Numbered from the stretch's first letter, positions 28,869 through 38,409 are shown. The stretch is 64,000 nucleotides of DNA from Acetobacter oeni (GCF_011516825.1 NZ_WOTA01000002.1:124001-188000), one strand, 5' to 3'. The notes: a model not told the origin generated them from the letters alone. Program-made: numbers and translations.

Positions 28869-29909
28869 TCAGGGGGCTTCCGGTGTCCGTGCGGCGAGGT
28901 GCAGGGCCAGCGCCGAGGCCGCGCCGAACAGCCCGGGCTCCGGATAGCGGATCATTCTCACGGGGATTCTGCGCATCATATCCTCGAACCGGCCTTTTGC
29001 GATGAAGCGTTTCGCGAAGCCGGAGGCAGGCAGCACCTCCATCAGACGCTTGCCGAGGCCCCCGGCGACGACGACGCCGGTCGCGCAATGGGCGAGAGCG
29101 ATGTCGCCGGCGAAGCTGCCGAGCGCCAGGCAGAAGCGGGCCATGCCGTCCCGCGTGAGTTTGTCGTGGCCTTCGAGGGCGAGGGTCCAGAGCTGTTTAT
29201 CGTTCAGGTCACGCCATGAATCGCCCGTGTCTTCAGCGAGCTGGGTGCAGAGCGGGATGAAGCCGGGTCCGGAGATGATGCGTTCGGCGGAGACGCGGCC
29301 GTGGACGCTGCGGAGCCGGTCCAGCAGGCGGTCTTCAAAATCGTCGAAGGGGGAAAACCCCATATGGCCGGCTTCCGAGCCGCTGACGAGTGTCCGGCCA
29401 TCGCGACGGATGATGGAGGCGGTCCCGAGGCCGGTTCCGGGGCCGATGGCGACGATGGTGCCCTCTTCGGGCAGCGGGCGGTCGGGGCCGCACAGAAGTG
29501 GCAGGTGGCTGTGATCGACGGCGGCGACGGCGTGGGCGACGGCTTCGAAATCGTTCAGCAGGAGGGGCGGGCTGATGTTCAGCTCGCGGGGCAGGTCCGC
29601 CGGAATAACGGTCCAGGGATTGTTGGCCATTGTGAGGACGTCGCCCTGGACGGGGCAGGCGAGGGCCATGGCGGCGTGGTTCGGCAGGGGGCATCCGGCG
29701 ATTTTTTCGAAATGATGCCAGGCGTCAGCCAGGGAGTCGTAGTCCGCGACGGGCAGGGTGTGGGGTTCGCCGAGGGAGAGAACTTTGCCGTTACCGATCC
29801 GGGCGATGGCGAAGCGCGCGTTTGTGCCGCCGATATCGGCGGTGACGATGTCCTGTTCCGTGGTTTCCTGTTTCGTGGTCCCGGGCTGATTTTGTCGGGC
29901 GCTCTGCAT
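28869..29909 (-). CDS. glk: Glucokinase
   Basis: Phosphorylates glucose with ATP in the cytoplasm, feeding the pentose phosphate and Entner-Doudoroff routes. The 346-residue protein of the ROK-unrelated bacterial glucokinase (Glk) family shows TADIGGTNARFAIAR (phosphate 1), ALACPVQGD, LLNDFEAVAHAV with the catalytic Asp, IGPGTGLGTASI and SEAGHMGFSP. The N-terminal ~20 residues are a polar extension, and the first ATG is used. The SDR gene at 29969 reads in the same direction 59 bases upstream, so the two may share a transcript. Confidence 0.93.
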   Translation of the reverse strand: MQSARQNQPGTTKQETTEQDIVTADIGGTNARFAIARIGNGKVLSLGEPHTLPVADYDSLADAWHHFEKIAGCPLPNHAAMALACPVQGDVLTMANNPWTVIPADLPRELNISPPLLLNDFEAVAHAVAAVDHSHLPLLCGPDRPLPEEGTIVAIGPGTGLGTASIIRRDGRTLVSGSEAGHMGFSPFDDFEDRLLDRLRSVHGRVSAERIISGPGFIPLCTQLAEDTGDSWRDLNDKQLWTLALEGHDKLTRDGMARFCLALGSFAGDIALAHCATGVVVAGGLGKRLMEVLPASGFAKRFIAKGRFEDMMRRIPVRMIRYPEPGLFGAASALALHLAARTPEAP

Positions 29910-29968
29910 GAATCTGTCCCCTTCCGGTGAAGCTATGGCTGGTTTTATGGCAGCCCCGTGGCGGACGG

Positions 29969-30832
29969 TCAGTGTTCCCTGGGGCGCTGATCGGCGGAAA
30001 TCCGGCGCATGACGGCTTCACGCAGCGGACGGGGGGTGAGGCGGTCGATGAGGCGCAGAACGAGGAAGGGCCATGGAAAGACGACTTCCGGCAGATCACG
30101 TTTCAGTGCGGTGATGATGCGGCTGGCGGCGGCGTCTGCGGTGATGAGGAACGGGGTCGGACCGACGATGCGGCGGCTCATGGCGGTATCGACGAAGCCG
30201 GGGGCGATGAGGGTGAGGCGCACACCGAGCGGGGCGAGGGCAATGCGGGCCGAGCTGGCGAATCGGGCGAGGCCGGCTTTCGAGCCGCCGTAACCTGCGG
30301 CGAAGGGGAGGTCGTGGTTTGCGCCGGCGGAGCCGATCAGGGCGATGGAGCCCCCGCCGCGCTGCTGCATTCTGTCCGCCGCCGCCATTGTGAGGGCGGC
30401 CGGCGTGGCGTAGTTGACGAGTCCGAGTTCGAGGACGGTTTCGGGGCGTTCGGTTTTATCGGCCATGCGTTTCATGTCGGACAGGCCGGCGCAGAGGATG
30501 ACGGTGTCGAACGGGGTGGCGGTGTCGTCCTCGCGGTAGGCGCGGAGGGCGGCGTGGCCGTTGGCGAGGTCTGTTTCCCGGATATGCACCCGTGCTCCGC
30601 GCTGGCGACATGCAGCGGCGGCGTCTTCGAGCCGGGTGGCGTTCCGTCCCCAGAGAACCAGGGTTTTTCCCGGTCCGGCGTAGCGGAGGGCGAGGGCTTT
30701 TCCGATGCCCCCGGAGGCGCCGGTGATGAGAATTTTTCGCGGAACGGGTGCTGAATCGCGGTTGCGGGTTGAGCCTGTGAGCCGTGTGAGGATATGTCGG
30801 GCCCTTCGCAGGGGCTGGCGTCGTGTCCTCAT
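29969..30832 (-). CDS. SDR family oxidoreductase
   Basis: About 287 residues. The conserved part starts at KILITGASGGIGKALAL (TGxxxGIG), continues with VILCAGLSD in the NNAG position, GSIALIGSAGA and YGGSKAGL (YxxxK). The C-terminal part (RRIVGPTPFLITADAAASRI, FPWPFLVLRLIDRL) resembles YqjQ-type reductases. Substrate unknown. The basic N-terminal extension before KILITG is unusual; the start is uncertain, with ATGs at 30832 and 30865, neither with a strong ribosome binding site. The gene diverges from the GNAT-like gene at 30935, so promoters must lie in about 100 bases or overlap the coding sequence. Confidence 0.8.
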   Translation of the reverse strand: MRTRRQPLRRARHILTRLTGSTRNRDSAPVPRKILITGASGGIGKALALRYAGPGKTLVLWGRNATRLEDAAAACRQRGARVHIRETDLANGHAALRAYREDDTATPFDTVILCAGLSDMKRMADKTERPETVLELGLVNYATPAALTMAAADRMQQRGGGSIALIGSAGANHDLPFAAGYGGSKAGLARFASSARIALAPLGVRLTLIAPGFVDTAMSRRIVGPTPFLITADAAASRIITALKRDLPEVVFPWPFLVLRLIDRLTPRPLREAVMRRISADQRPREH

Positions 30833-30934
30833 ATTGGCAGTGGTTTCGTTCAACGGTATGTCCATGCCATTAACATCACGCCTGCCGGAGCAGGTGTTCG
30901 CGTGCGGGATTGCGCGCGCTTTCAGGGAGAATTC

Positions 30935-32101
30935 ATGACCCAGCCAGCGCGTATTGTCATCACGCCAGTCGAGGGATTCCGCCAGCTTTCGACATTTATC
31001 CGCCTTCCCCGGCGGGTTTATTCCGGGTTGCCGGGCTATGCGGCGCCGCTGGATATGGAGCAGCGTGTGCTGCTCGACCCGAAGCATTCCGGTTTTTTCA
31101 GTCATGGCGAGGCACAGTATTTCGTGGCGACGCGCGACGGGCGACCGGTCGGACGGATTTCGGCGCAGATCGATCGTCTGACGCGGGATGTGTCTCCGGA
31201 GACGGGGCTCGATGCCCGGACGGGATTTTTCGGCGCGCTGGATACGACCGATCCGGAAGCCGTGCCGGTTTTGCTGGAGGCCGCCGCCGCGTGGCTGCGC
31301 GCGCGTGGGATGACGCGGATGCTGGGGCCGTGGACGCTCAACAGCAACGGCGAATACGGCATCATGATCGAGGGACAATCTGCGTTGCCGATGGTGATGA
31401 TGCCCTGGCATCCGACATGGCTGGACGGTGTGATCCGGGCGGCGGGGATGACGAAGGCGATGGATGTTCTGTCCTATCACATGGAGATGGGACCGGATGC
31501 CGAGGCGGCCCACATCGTTCCGCGTGCGTTACAGGTTGGCGACGGGCGGCTGGGGTCGCTGTCCGTGCGGCGGCTTGATTCGCGCAATGTCGTCCGGGAC
31601 GGAGAGATTTTGCGCGGGCTGTATAACGGCACCTGGCGCAACACCTGGGGGTTTGTGCCGTATACGGCAGACGAGATGGCGGCGATGATCCGCGAGATCA
31701 GGCCGATTCTTCGTGACGAGCATTTTGTGCTGGTTGAGCAGAATGGCGAGCCGGCGGGTGTGGCGCTGGTGGTCCCGAACGTGTTCGACGTGGCGGGCGA
31801 TCTGGGCGGGGCGCCGTCGCCGCTGGGCTGGGCGAAGCTGGGCGTGCGGCTGCTGCGGCATGAGTTCCGGTCGGCGCGGGTGATCCTGCTGGGTGTCAGC
31901 AAGGCGATTTCCGGGACGGCGCTGGGGGCGATGTTGCCGGCGCTGCTGATTCGTGAACTGATGAACCGGGGCAACGAACTTCCATACACGCTGATTGAGC
32001 TGGGGTGGGTTCTGGAGACCAACCTGCCGATGCGCCGGCTGATCGAGCGGATTGTGCCGGCGCCGGCCAAGCGTCATCGCGTGTATTCACGGGATCTGTG
32101 A
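30935..32101 (+). CDS. GNAT-like protein of the alphaproteobacterial 'dATP pyrophosphohydrolase' annotation group
   Basis: A 388-residue cytoplasmic protein. The N-terminal half carries FRQLSTFIRLPRRVY and RISAQIDRL, then MLGPWTLNSNGEYGIMIEG; the C-terminal half looks like an acetyltransferase fold (VLVEQNGEPAGVALVVPNV, LIELGWVLETNLPMRRLIE). Databases often label such proteins dATP pyrophosphohydrolase or N-acetyltransferase, but I see no Nudix motif, so the first label is probably wrong. An AGGGAG site supports the ATG at 30935. Function undetermined. Confidence 0.75.
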   Translation: MTQPARIVITPVEGFRQLSTFIRLPRRVYSGLPGYAAPLDMEQRVLLDPKHSGFFSHGEAQYFVATRDGRPVGRISAQIDRLTRDVSPETGLDARTGFFGALDTTDPEAVPVLLEAAAAWLRARGMTRMLGPWTLNSNGEYGIMIEGQSALPMVMMPWHPTWLDGVIRAAGMTKAMDVLSYHMEMGPDAEAAHIVPRALQVGDGRLGSLSVRRLDSRNVVRDGEILRGLYNGTWRNTWGFVPYTADEMAAMIREIRPILRDEHFVLVEQNGEPAGVALVVPNVFDVAGDLGGAPSPLGWAKLGVRLLRHEFRSARVILLGVSKAISGTALGAMLPALLIRELMNRGNELPYTLIELGWVLETNLPMRRLIERIVPAPAKRHRVYSRDL

Positions 32102-32245
32102 CCCGGTCAGGATAATTCTGAAACGGCCATAACTTCCTTTTGATAAGCGGGGACAGAATATCCCGGTCATCATTCCCGCATGAACCGTCACGCTTTGTCA
32201 TTTGTAATCCCCTGAATGACAGGCAATGAACTGACCAGGCTTTAA

Positions 32246-34375
32246 GTGCTGTGGTCGACAGGATTGGGAAGTGGGGTGGACGCGGCTGGAAAGACATCGG
32301 GCCAGTCACCATGGTCTGTCAGAAACCTGTTCTGGTTGCCGCATGTAAAGAGTGATTTCTTTCCTCACGGCTGGTTCATGTTCTGTGTGCGGACATGGCT
32401 GGCTGTTGCTGTTGCGCTCACGACGTCTTTCTGGCTGCAGATTACTTCTCCCGGTTCTTCCGCGGTAACTGTGATGATTCTGGCGCAGCCGCTGCGCGGC
32501 CAGATGCTGTCCAAGGCGCTTTACCGGCTGGCCGGAACATTTGTCGGCGCGTTCGTGGCCCTGGCGCTGACAGCCTGCTTCAGTCAGGACCGGGCGCTTC
32601 TGCTGGGCGGCGTGGCGCTGTGGCTCACACTCTGCTGCATCATGGGGACGCTGGAGCGGGATTTTCGCGCTTATGCGGCGATGCTGGCGGGGTACACGGT
32701 GGCGCTGATCACAATCGGCTGCATCGACACGCCGGAGAGCGCCTACGAGGTGACGGTCAACCGGGTGTCGGCCATTGTGATCGGCATTGCGGCGACAGCG
32801 GCCGTGAACGATGTGTTCGGCTCTCCGACGGCATGGGCGAAGCTGTGTTCCGGGCTTGATACGGTCACGAAAGTTGTTGGCAGGATTTCGCGGGATGCGG
32901 TTGCGGGGCGATCGGTTCCGGATGTGACGGCGCTGGTCGGGATTGCCGGTGAGATCATGGCGCTGACCTCGCAGGTTTCGTTTGCCCGGACGGAGATGTC
33001 TGACGGGCGGCAGCGGATGAGCGGCGCACGGTCGGCCATGGTCGCGCTTCTGGAGATGATGAACTGTAGCCGGGCGATTGCCATGGCGCTGGAGCGGGGC
33101 ACGATTGCGCCGGCGGTGATCGAACGGGTTCGCGCGGCGTTTGGCGACGGGGGCGCGGCGTCGTCCACGCGGGCGGCCGTGGAGGATCTGGAACAGCTGG
33201 CGCGGGAGACGCATCCGGATGCGGCGGGTGAGCAGACGCGGCTGACGATTGAGGAGGCCTGGTTTGTTGAGCGCACGATGTCCCTGCTGTCCTACTGGCG
33301 CTGGGCGAAGGACGGGGTGGACTGTGTTCACAATGGCGGGCGCGCCGGCACGCAGGCGCCGGAGTTCCGGATTGTTTCGCATCAGGACGTGATCCTGGCG
33401 TTGCTGAGCGGGCTGCGGCTTCTGATCGGGTTTTCGATGGCGGCGGGGTTGTGCATTCTGACCGGGATTCCGCAGAGTTATGCAGCGCTTTCCCAGACGG
33501 CGATCGTGCTCACGCTGGCTGCCACGACCTATAATGTGCGGGCGTTCGGCCTGGGAGCGATGATCGGGATGCCGCTGGCGGTTGTGACAGCGGCGGTGCT
33601 GAATTTCGGCGTGCTGACGAAGGGATCGGACATGATCTTTTTCGCGCTGGCGGTGATGCCGGTGATTTTTGGCGGGTGTCTGCTGCTGCTCAATCCGAAG
33701 ACGTCGGCGATCGGATTTAACGCGGGGGTTTTTTTCTTTGTGATTCTTGGCGTGGCAGATCAGCAGAGTTTCGATCCGTCTGCCTTTATCAGCCGCAATG
33801 AGCAGTATCTGTTCGCGGCGGTCATTATTTTCATTGCGCTCACGCTGTTGCTGCCGCCTTCAGCGCGGTCGCGGCGGTTTCGGGTGGCGATTTCGATCGG
33901 GCATGATCTGCACAGGCAGTTTGAGGGGCATGGCGAGCAGGCGGGATCGGCGCTGATCAGCCGGCATTATGACCGTCTGACGAAAATTCTGATGTGGAAC
34001 ACCTACCTTCCGCCATGCCGGGCGCGGGAGCGGGTGTTTCGCCGGCTGGCCAGTCTTGACGACCTGAACTGTGCGCTGGCCCGTGCGCGGCGTCATCTCG
34101 AACGGGCGGCGACGATTGCACAGGTGCGCGCCGAGGCTGAGGCGGCTTTACGAACGACGACCATTTACAATGTCGATTCCGCGATCACGCGCATGACGAT
34201 CCATGCGAACCGGTTGCTCGCACTTTCGGTCGATCTTCCGCATGGTGAGATGGCGACGGTGCTGGGCGCGGTTTCGGGAATGGAGGGCGCGATCCGGCTG
34301 CTGGAGCGGAATCGTTCGGCGATCCTGCTCTACGACATTCTCCCGGTGCCGAAGATGCGCTGGAGGGCGATGTGA
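32246..34375 (+). CDS. FUSC-family inner-membrane transporter (AaeB-like)
   Basis: A large inner-membrane efflux protein, about 709 residues if the GTG at 32246 is used. The FUSC architecture is clear: an N-terminal block of membrane helices (TWLAVAVALTTSFWLQI through IVIGIAATAAVNDVFG), a long cytoplasmic helical part, a second membrane block (RLLIGFSMAAGLCILTGI to FFFVILGVADQQS) and a C-terminal soluble region. The next genes encode a DUF1656 protein and a HlyD-type adaptor, the same set as AaeB-AaeX-AaeA, which exports aromatic acids in E. coli. The start is uncertain: a GTG at 32276 and an ATG at 32378 are alternatives. Confidence 0.88.
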   Translation: MLWSTGLGSGVDAAGKTSGQSPWSVRNLFWLPHVKSDFFPHGWFMFCVRTWLAVAVALTTSFWLQITSPGSSAVTVMILAQPLRGQMLSKALYRLAGTFVGAFVALALTACFSQDRALLLGGVALWLTLCCIMGTLERDFRAYAAMLAGYTVALITIGCIDTPESAYEVTVNRVSAIVIGIAATAAVNDVFGSPTAWAKLCSGLDTVTKVVGRISRDAVAGRSVPDVTALVGIAGEIMALTSQVSFARTEMSDGRQRMSGARSAMVALLEMMNCSRAIAMALERGTIAPAVIERVRAAFGDGGAASSTRAAVEDLEQLARETHPDAAGEQTRLTIEEAWFVERTMSLLSYWRWAKDGVDCVHNGGRAGTQAPEFRIVSHQDVILALLSGLRLLIGFSMAAGLCILTGIPQSYAALSQTAIVLTLAATTYNVRAFGLGAMIGMPLAVVTAAVLNFGVLTKGSDMIFFALAVMPVIFGGCLLLLNPKTSAIGFNAGVFFFVILGVADQQSFDPSAFISRNEQYLFAAVIIFIALTLLLPPSARSRRFRVAISIGHDLHRQFEGHGEQAGSALISRHYDRLTKILMWNTYLPPCRARERVFRRLASLDDLNCALARARRHLERAATIAQVRAEAEAALRTTTIYNVDSAITRMTIHANRLLALSVDLPHGEMATVLGAVSGMEGAIRLLERNRSAILLYDILPVPKMRWRAM

Positions 34376-34575
34376 TGCAGGTCAGATCCGTTCTCGACAT
34401 TGGCGGGCTGCTGGTCTCGTCCTTCATTGTGCACGTGGGGCTCGGGCTTCTGACTGTTATTGTGCTCCGGCCTCTCATCACGAAGACGCGGCTGGACCGT
34501 TTCATGTGGAATGTGCCGCTCGCGGAATTCGGGCTGCTGATCATTTTCACCGGCGTTTACACGATCATGCTCTGA
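34375..34575 (+). CDS. DUF1656 small membrane protein (AaeX-like)
   Basis: A 66-residue protein with two membrane helices (GGLLVSSFIVHVGLGLLTVI and LAEFGLLIIFTGVYTIML). It overlaps the FUSC stop by one base (TGATG), implying translational coupling. DUF1656 proteins are typically encoded between the FUSC pump and its HlyD adaptor, as here. A GTG one codon upstream is an alternative start. Confidence 0.85.
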   Translation: MQVRSVLDIGGLLVSSFIVHVGLGLLTVIVLRPLITKTRLDRFMWNVPLAEFGLLIIFTGVYTIML

Positions 34576-34687
34576 GGACGGGATGTGATCAGGAAAAGGA
34601 GTGACAGTGTGAGACAGGAACCCGGGATGCGGATGGGGGCGCCGGGGGTATCCGGGACGGAGGATTGCGGTTTGAGAGGTCTGAAAC

Positions 34688-35644
34688 GTGTTTGAGCGGG
34701 CGCGCCGGATTCTTCAGTTCACCACGACCGGGATTATTCTGATCATTGCCGCGATTACGGCATTTGTTCTGTGGGATTACTACACGTCCGCGCCGTGGAC
34801 GCGGAACGGGCAGGTGCGTGTTCAGACAGCCAACATTGCGCCGCGTGTGTCCGGGCAGATCATCGCCCTGCATGTGCATGATAACCAGGTCGTGCGGACA
34901 GGGGATATTCTTTACGATATTGACCCGTTTGATTTCAAAGTCGCGGTAGCGACGGCGACGGCGGTTGCCGATCAGCGTCGGGCGGACATGGTTCTGAAGG
35001 CGGCGCAGCATGAGCGCCGGGACAGGCTGACGGATGCGGCGGCGTCGCGCGAGGAGAAGCAGGTTTACGAAGCGACGGCCGAGGTTTCCCGGGCGGAGTA
35101 TGCACAGGCGCTGGCGCAGCTGTCTCAGGCGAAGATCAATCTGGACCGCACGCATGTGCGCAGCACGGTGACGGGCAGCGTGAACAATCTGACGATGCGG
35201 GTTGGAGATTTTGCGACGGCGGCTCAGTCGAACATCACGGTGATTGACCAGAGTTCTTACTGGGTGGACGGGTATTTCGAGGAGACCAAGATCGGGTCGA
35301 TCAATCTCGGAGACCGGGTCCGGGTGGATCTGATGGGATATCGTGAGCCGCTGGAAGGGCATGTGGTCAGTATTACCCGTGGTATCGCGACGTCCAATGC
35401 AAGCACGGGTGTTCAGGGGTTGCCGGTGGTGGATCCGGTTTATACATGGGTGCGTCTGGCACAGCGTATTCCGGTTCGGGTTCAGATCGACCGGATTCCG
35501 GCAAGTGTGACGGTGGTGGCAGGCATGACGGCGACGGTGACGGTTGTGGGCAGCAAGGGGCACCGGGCGCATGACACGCTGCACGATGCGTTCGACCGGC
35601 TGCATGACACAGCGTTCGGGGTCGGGGCGGGGACGCGCCGGTAG
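34688..35644 (+). CDS. HlyD-family membrane fusion adaptor (AaeA-like)
   Basis: Periplasmic adaptor linking an inner-membrane FUSC pump to an outer-membrane channel, 318 residues. It has an N-terminal membrane anchor (GIILIIAAITAFVLWDYYTS), the biotinyl-lipoyl half motifs (RVSGQIIALHVHDNQVV.. GDILYDIDP and RSTVTGSVNNLTMRVGDF), a helical hairpin between them and a beta-barrel part (VDGYFEETKIGSINLGD). The start is GTG at 34688-34690 with GAGAGG upstream. It is the third gene of the FUSC/DUF1656/HlyD operon. No regulator is encoded alongside. Confidence 0.92.
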   Translation: MFERARRILQFTTTGIILIIAAITAFVLWDYYTSAPWTRNGQVRVQTANIAPRVSGQIIALHVHDNQVVRTGDILYDIDPFDFKVAVATATAVADQRRADMVLKAAQHERRDRLTDAAASREEKQVYEATAEVSRAEYAQALAQLSQAKINLDRTHVRSTVTGSVNNLTMRVGDFATAAQSNITVIDQSSYWVDGYFEETKIGSINLGDRVRVDLMGYREPLEGHVVSITRGIATSNASTGVQGLPVVDPVYTWVRLAQRIPVRVQIDRIPASVTVVAGMTATVTVVGSKGHRAHDTLHDAFDRLHDTAFGVGAGTRR

Positions 35645-35836
35645 GGCGGATTGAGAAACAGAGTTCCGGGATAACAACCCGATCTCCAGGACCGTGAGTC
35701 TCCGCAAACGTGAATGCAACTGATCGGAGAAAGCCGGAGGCAGAATAAAGTAACGGAATCGAAACGTTCTGTGCGGTTGCCGTGTATAATGTTTGCTTCG
35801 TTCACGGGGTGTTCCAGCCGTTGGGGATGGAACGTT

Positions 35837-36415
35837 TTAGTGGAACGGTCGCCTGTAGTTTAATCTGTAGTCAATTTTTCGTGCTCGCTGGCGTTTAAAC
35901 AGGGCAGGGTTTCCTGCATGCATCTCGTACTCCGGGACAGGTCTGGTCGCCACGCTGCCTGCGGCCAGCACGGCGCCTTCACCAATACTGGCACCCGGCA
36001 ATATTATCGCATAGGAACCGATAACGGCATTGTCTCCAATCGAAACGCCGCGTGTTACGGTTTCGTAATCAGGTGACTGAATATCATGCTGCTGAGTAAA
36101 TATTTTGACACCTGTCGTCATATCAACATTGTTTCCAATATGGATTCCTCCTCTGCCATCAAGAAAGCAATCCAGCTGGATATTAACATTATCGCCTATT
36201 GTGATGTTCCATGGTGAAAGTATACGCACGCCACTGTGGATATTTGAGCGCCCGATATGCATTCCATAAAGATACCTGATGACGAGTCGTCGCGCTGCAT
36301 AGGAAGGAAAATAAGTAAAAAATCTGTTCCACAATGCGAGATATCCGTATCCCGCAATATTTATTGTCGATCCGATCAGCGGATTTTTCGAGAGTTTGTA
36401 GAGAACTTTGAACAC
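35837..36415 (-). CDS. Hexapeptide-repeat acyltransferase (WcaF/NodL-like)
   Basis: A 192-residue left-handed beta-helix acyltransferase, probably acetylating a sugar in exopolysaccharide synthesis. Hexapeptide repeats run from about residue 55 to 150 (NIHSGVRILSPWNITIGDNV, IHIGNNVDMTTGVKI, VSIGDNAVIGSYAIILPGAS, IGEGAVLAAGSVATRPVP). HDIQSP contains the usual catalytic His. The N-terminal ~50 residues are hydrophobic/aromatic, suggesting membrane contact. It belongs with the glycosyltransferase and methyltransferase genes upstream, although a 320-base gap separates it from the former. Confidence 0.85.
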   Translation of the reverse strand: MFKVLYKLSKNPLIGSTINIAGYGYLALWNRFFTYFPSYAARRLVIRYLYGMHIGRSNIHSGVRILSPWNITIGDNVNIQLDCFLDGRGGIHIGNNVDMTTGVKIFTQQHDIQSPDYETVTRGVSIGDNAVIGSYAIILPGASIGEGAVLAAGSVATRPVPEYEMHAGNPALFKRQRARKIDYRLNYRRPFH

Positions 36416-36736
36416 CGTTTGACCTCCGGATAAAATATTCTGAATTTTTCAGACTGATCATATTGCTATGAAAAACGGCTTTCCGAAAAATATCCGGTTA
36501 TGTGTTGTAATATTGAAATAACAAACTTCTTTTCCCAGTATGATGAAGATTAGTCCGGACAGATTTCATAGTCGTCTGGTCCGTCGCCACGCAGATTTAC
36601 GTCGTCCGGCTGACTGTTTTCTCCGTCTGTGTTGCCTGTTGACGATTTCAGACATTGTGCTGTCGTCCGCACCTCCATATTCCCGGCCCGCCGGTTGACT
36701 CCAGCGTTATAAAGAGCACTTTGTTACTGGTCGGCC
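36416..36736. other. Intergenic gap in polysaccharide cluster
   Basis: I see no gene. The right part (36540-36730) is moderately GC-rich and the left part A+T-rich, probably with a promoter for the acyltransferase gene. Confidence 0.4.
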
Positions 36737-37534
36737 TCATTTTTTCCATGCGGGCAAAAAGACCTGAACCAGTTTCTGTCCGATGAGTATTCTGGCGAAA
36801 ATCACGGCATCTCCGGCATAACGCGGTGCTAGTCTGCCTGGCTCTGAACTCAGACGGTGGAGCCACTCCAGACCTGAAGACCGAAGCCATGACGGAGCGC
36901 GTTTCTTCAGACCCGCGGTAAAGTCCAGGGCCATGCCGACGCAGAAGATGTGGGCCGCCGGAAGATCACTGAGATGCTGCGCCACCCAGTTCTCAGACTT
37001 CGGAGCGCCCACGCCCAGAAAAAGATGTGTGGTATTATGTTTCCGGATTTGCGCGAGAATCATCTCGTTGCAGTCTGCGTCGTGCTCGAAGTTGAAGGGC
37101 GGGCTGTAGAATGCGACTGAATCGGGAGCGAAACCCCGACCGAGCAGGTTCTGGCGCAACCTGTTGCCTGTATCGTCTGAACTGCAAATAAAAAAGGGCC
37201 GATCCCTGGAGGAGCGCATCTGTCTGAACAGAGCGTCGAACAGATCGGCGCCGGTGATCAGTGGCACGTCTTCACCGAAACACACACGGGAAATGACCTG
37301 AACCGGACGACTGTCGAGTGTGATCAGTGTCGCCTTGCGATAGGCCTCGCGGAATTCCATATCGGACTGGAGAACGCGCAGGTGATTGAGATTGCAGGTT
37401 ATATAGAAGACGGGGGCATGAATATTTCTGAACGCGCCTGCAATAACATCGGCAAGAGTTTCGTGACCGAACCGCACGCCGAGTTGTTCGTGCAGGCGAT
37501 GACTGTCCGACTCAGTTATAACCGAGCCTGTCAT
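36737..37534 (-). CDS. WecG/TagA/CpsF family glycosyltransferase
   Basis: A 265-residue glycosyltransferase of the GT26 family, which adds a sugar such as N-acetylmannosaminuronate to lipid-linked intermediates. Family segments are visible: NLNHLRVLQSDMEFREAYRK, TLDSRPVQVISR (in the place of the usual DG.G.V motif), RPFFICSSDDTGNRLRQNL, THLFLGVGAPKSENWV and FCVGMALDFTAGLKKRAPSW. The C-terminal region has the amphipathic helix seen in membrane-associated members. The acceptor cannot be told. It should act with the neighbouring acetyltransferase and methyltransferase in a surface polysaccharide pathway. Confidence 0.9.
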   Translation of the reverse strand: MTGSVITESDSHRLHEQLGVRFGHETLADVIAGAFRNIHAPVFYITCNLNHLRVLQSDMEFREAYRKATLITLDSRPVQVISRVCFGEDVPLITGADLFDALFRQMRSSRDRPFFICSSDDTGNRLRQNLLGRGFAPDSVAFYSPPFNFEHDADCNEMILAQIRKHNTTHLFLGVGAPKSENWVAQHLSDLPAAHIFCVGMALDFTAGLKKRAPSWLRSSGLEWLHRLSSEPGRLAPRYAGDAVIFARILIGQKLVQVFLPAWKK

Positions 37535-37707
37535 AATGGCGTTTCGTCTCCTGAAGCTGCAAGGCGTCTTCTGAACATCAGTTTATGCTCCGGCTAAAGA
37601 CAGGAATCCGGAGCAGGTCATGACCTGTTTTCCAGGCAGACAGAACCAGTCCGGGAAAAGTCCGTCATCTGTCTGTTTGACGTAACCATCTGGCTGGCCC
37701 GGAAAAT

Positions 37708-38409
37708 CTATTGCAGTGATTTTGCACGTGATGACCGGATGGCAAGCCAGCTTTTGTTCAGTCCACAGAAACGCTCGCCAGTTAAGGCTGCATCCGGAAA
37801 AAGCCAGTGCATTTCAGCGTAAGTGAGGCAGCGTGCGTCCTCGACCATAAGCATGGCCTCTCCTATATTACTGGCGCGTGGATAATATCCACGCGCGCGT
37901 TTCATCAGTAATCCGGCGCGCCATGCTCCGGGCAGCCAGTGAAAGCCGATCATTTTTGTGTGGAATTCGTACGGGAACCAGAAATTTGGAGTCTGAATGT
38001 AATAGGCCGGCGCGAGACGACGTGCTTCCTGCGCGAGCGCCTCCATTCTTCTCCACGGGCCGATATGTTCAATCGTGCTGTTTGAATGTACTAAATCAAA
38101 TGCATCATCAGAGAAAATACTGAGATCCGTTGCATCGTGCTGTATACAGGACACGCGTGACGGGCAGAATGTGAACGATTTTAAGTTGACGACGGTTATC
38201 TCTATCGATTTCCCGGTCAGAAATGGTTCAAAATTATTCCAGTATCCCGGGGTGCCTCCAAGATCTACAATGCGGCAATTGTTTTTTTTACTTATAATAT
38301 CATCTATTAGTGAAATGACGCGTTCAAACCGGGCGATGCGAAACCGGTTTAATGGTAAAGGTGTATCTCCCGGAGCAGTGTTGGGAGAAAAAACGGATGT
38401 AAATGACAT
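37708..38409 (-). CDS. Class I SAM-dependent methyltransferase
   Basis: A 233-residue methyltransferase. It has the SAM-binding motif I NCRIVDLGGTPGYW near residue 45, an acidic loop (IQHDATDLSIFSDDAFDLVH) and NSTIEHIGPWRRM in motif IV position. The central part (QTPNFWFPYEFHTKMIGFHW) resembles methyltransferases in lipopolysaccharide and polysaccharide clusters. The substrate may be a sugar in the same pathway as the adjacent glycosyltransferase; that is inference. It is the first gene of the minus-strand trio. Confidence 0.83.
   Translation of the reverse strand: MSFTSVFSPNTAPGDTPLPLNRFRIARFERVISLIDDIISKKNNCRIVDLGGTPGYWNNFEPFLTGKSIEITVVNLKSFTFCPSRVSCIQHDATDLSIFSDDAFDLVHSNSTIEHIGPWRRMEALAQEARRLAPAYYIQTPNFWFPYEFHTKMIGFHWLPGAWRAGLLMKRARGYYPRASNIGEAMLMVEDARCLTYAEMHWLFPDAALTGERFCGLNKSWLAIRSSRAKSLQ

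Noticed and set aside
30833..31513. N-terminal extension of the minus-strand SDR into the divergent GNAT-like gene
   Set aside because: The extra ~227 residues are the antisense of an intact plus-strand gene and resemble no domain; the SDR starts at 30832 or 30865.
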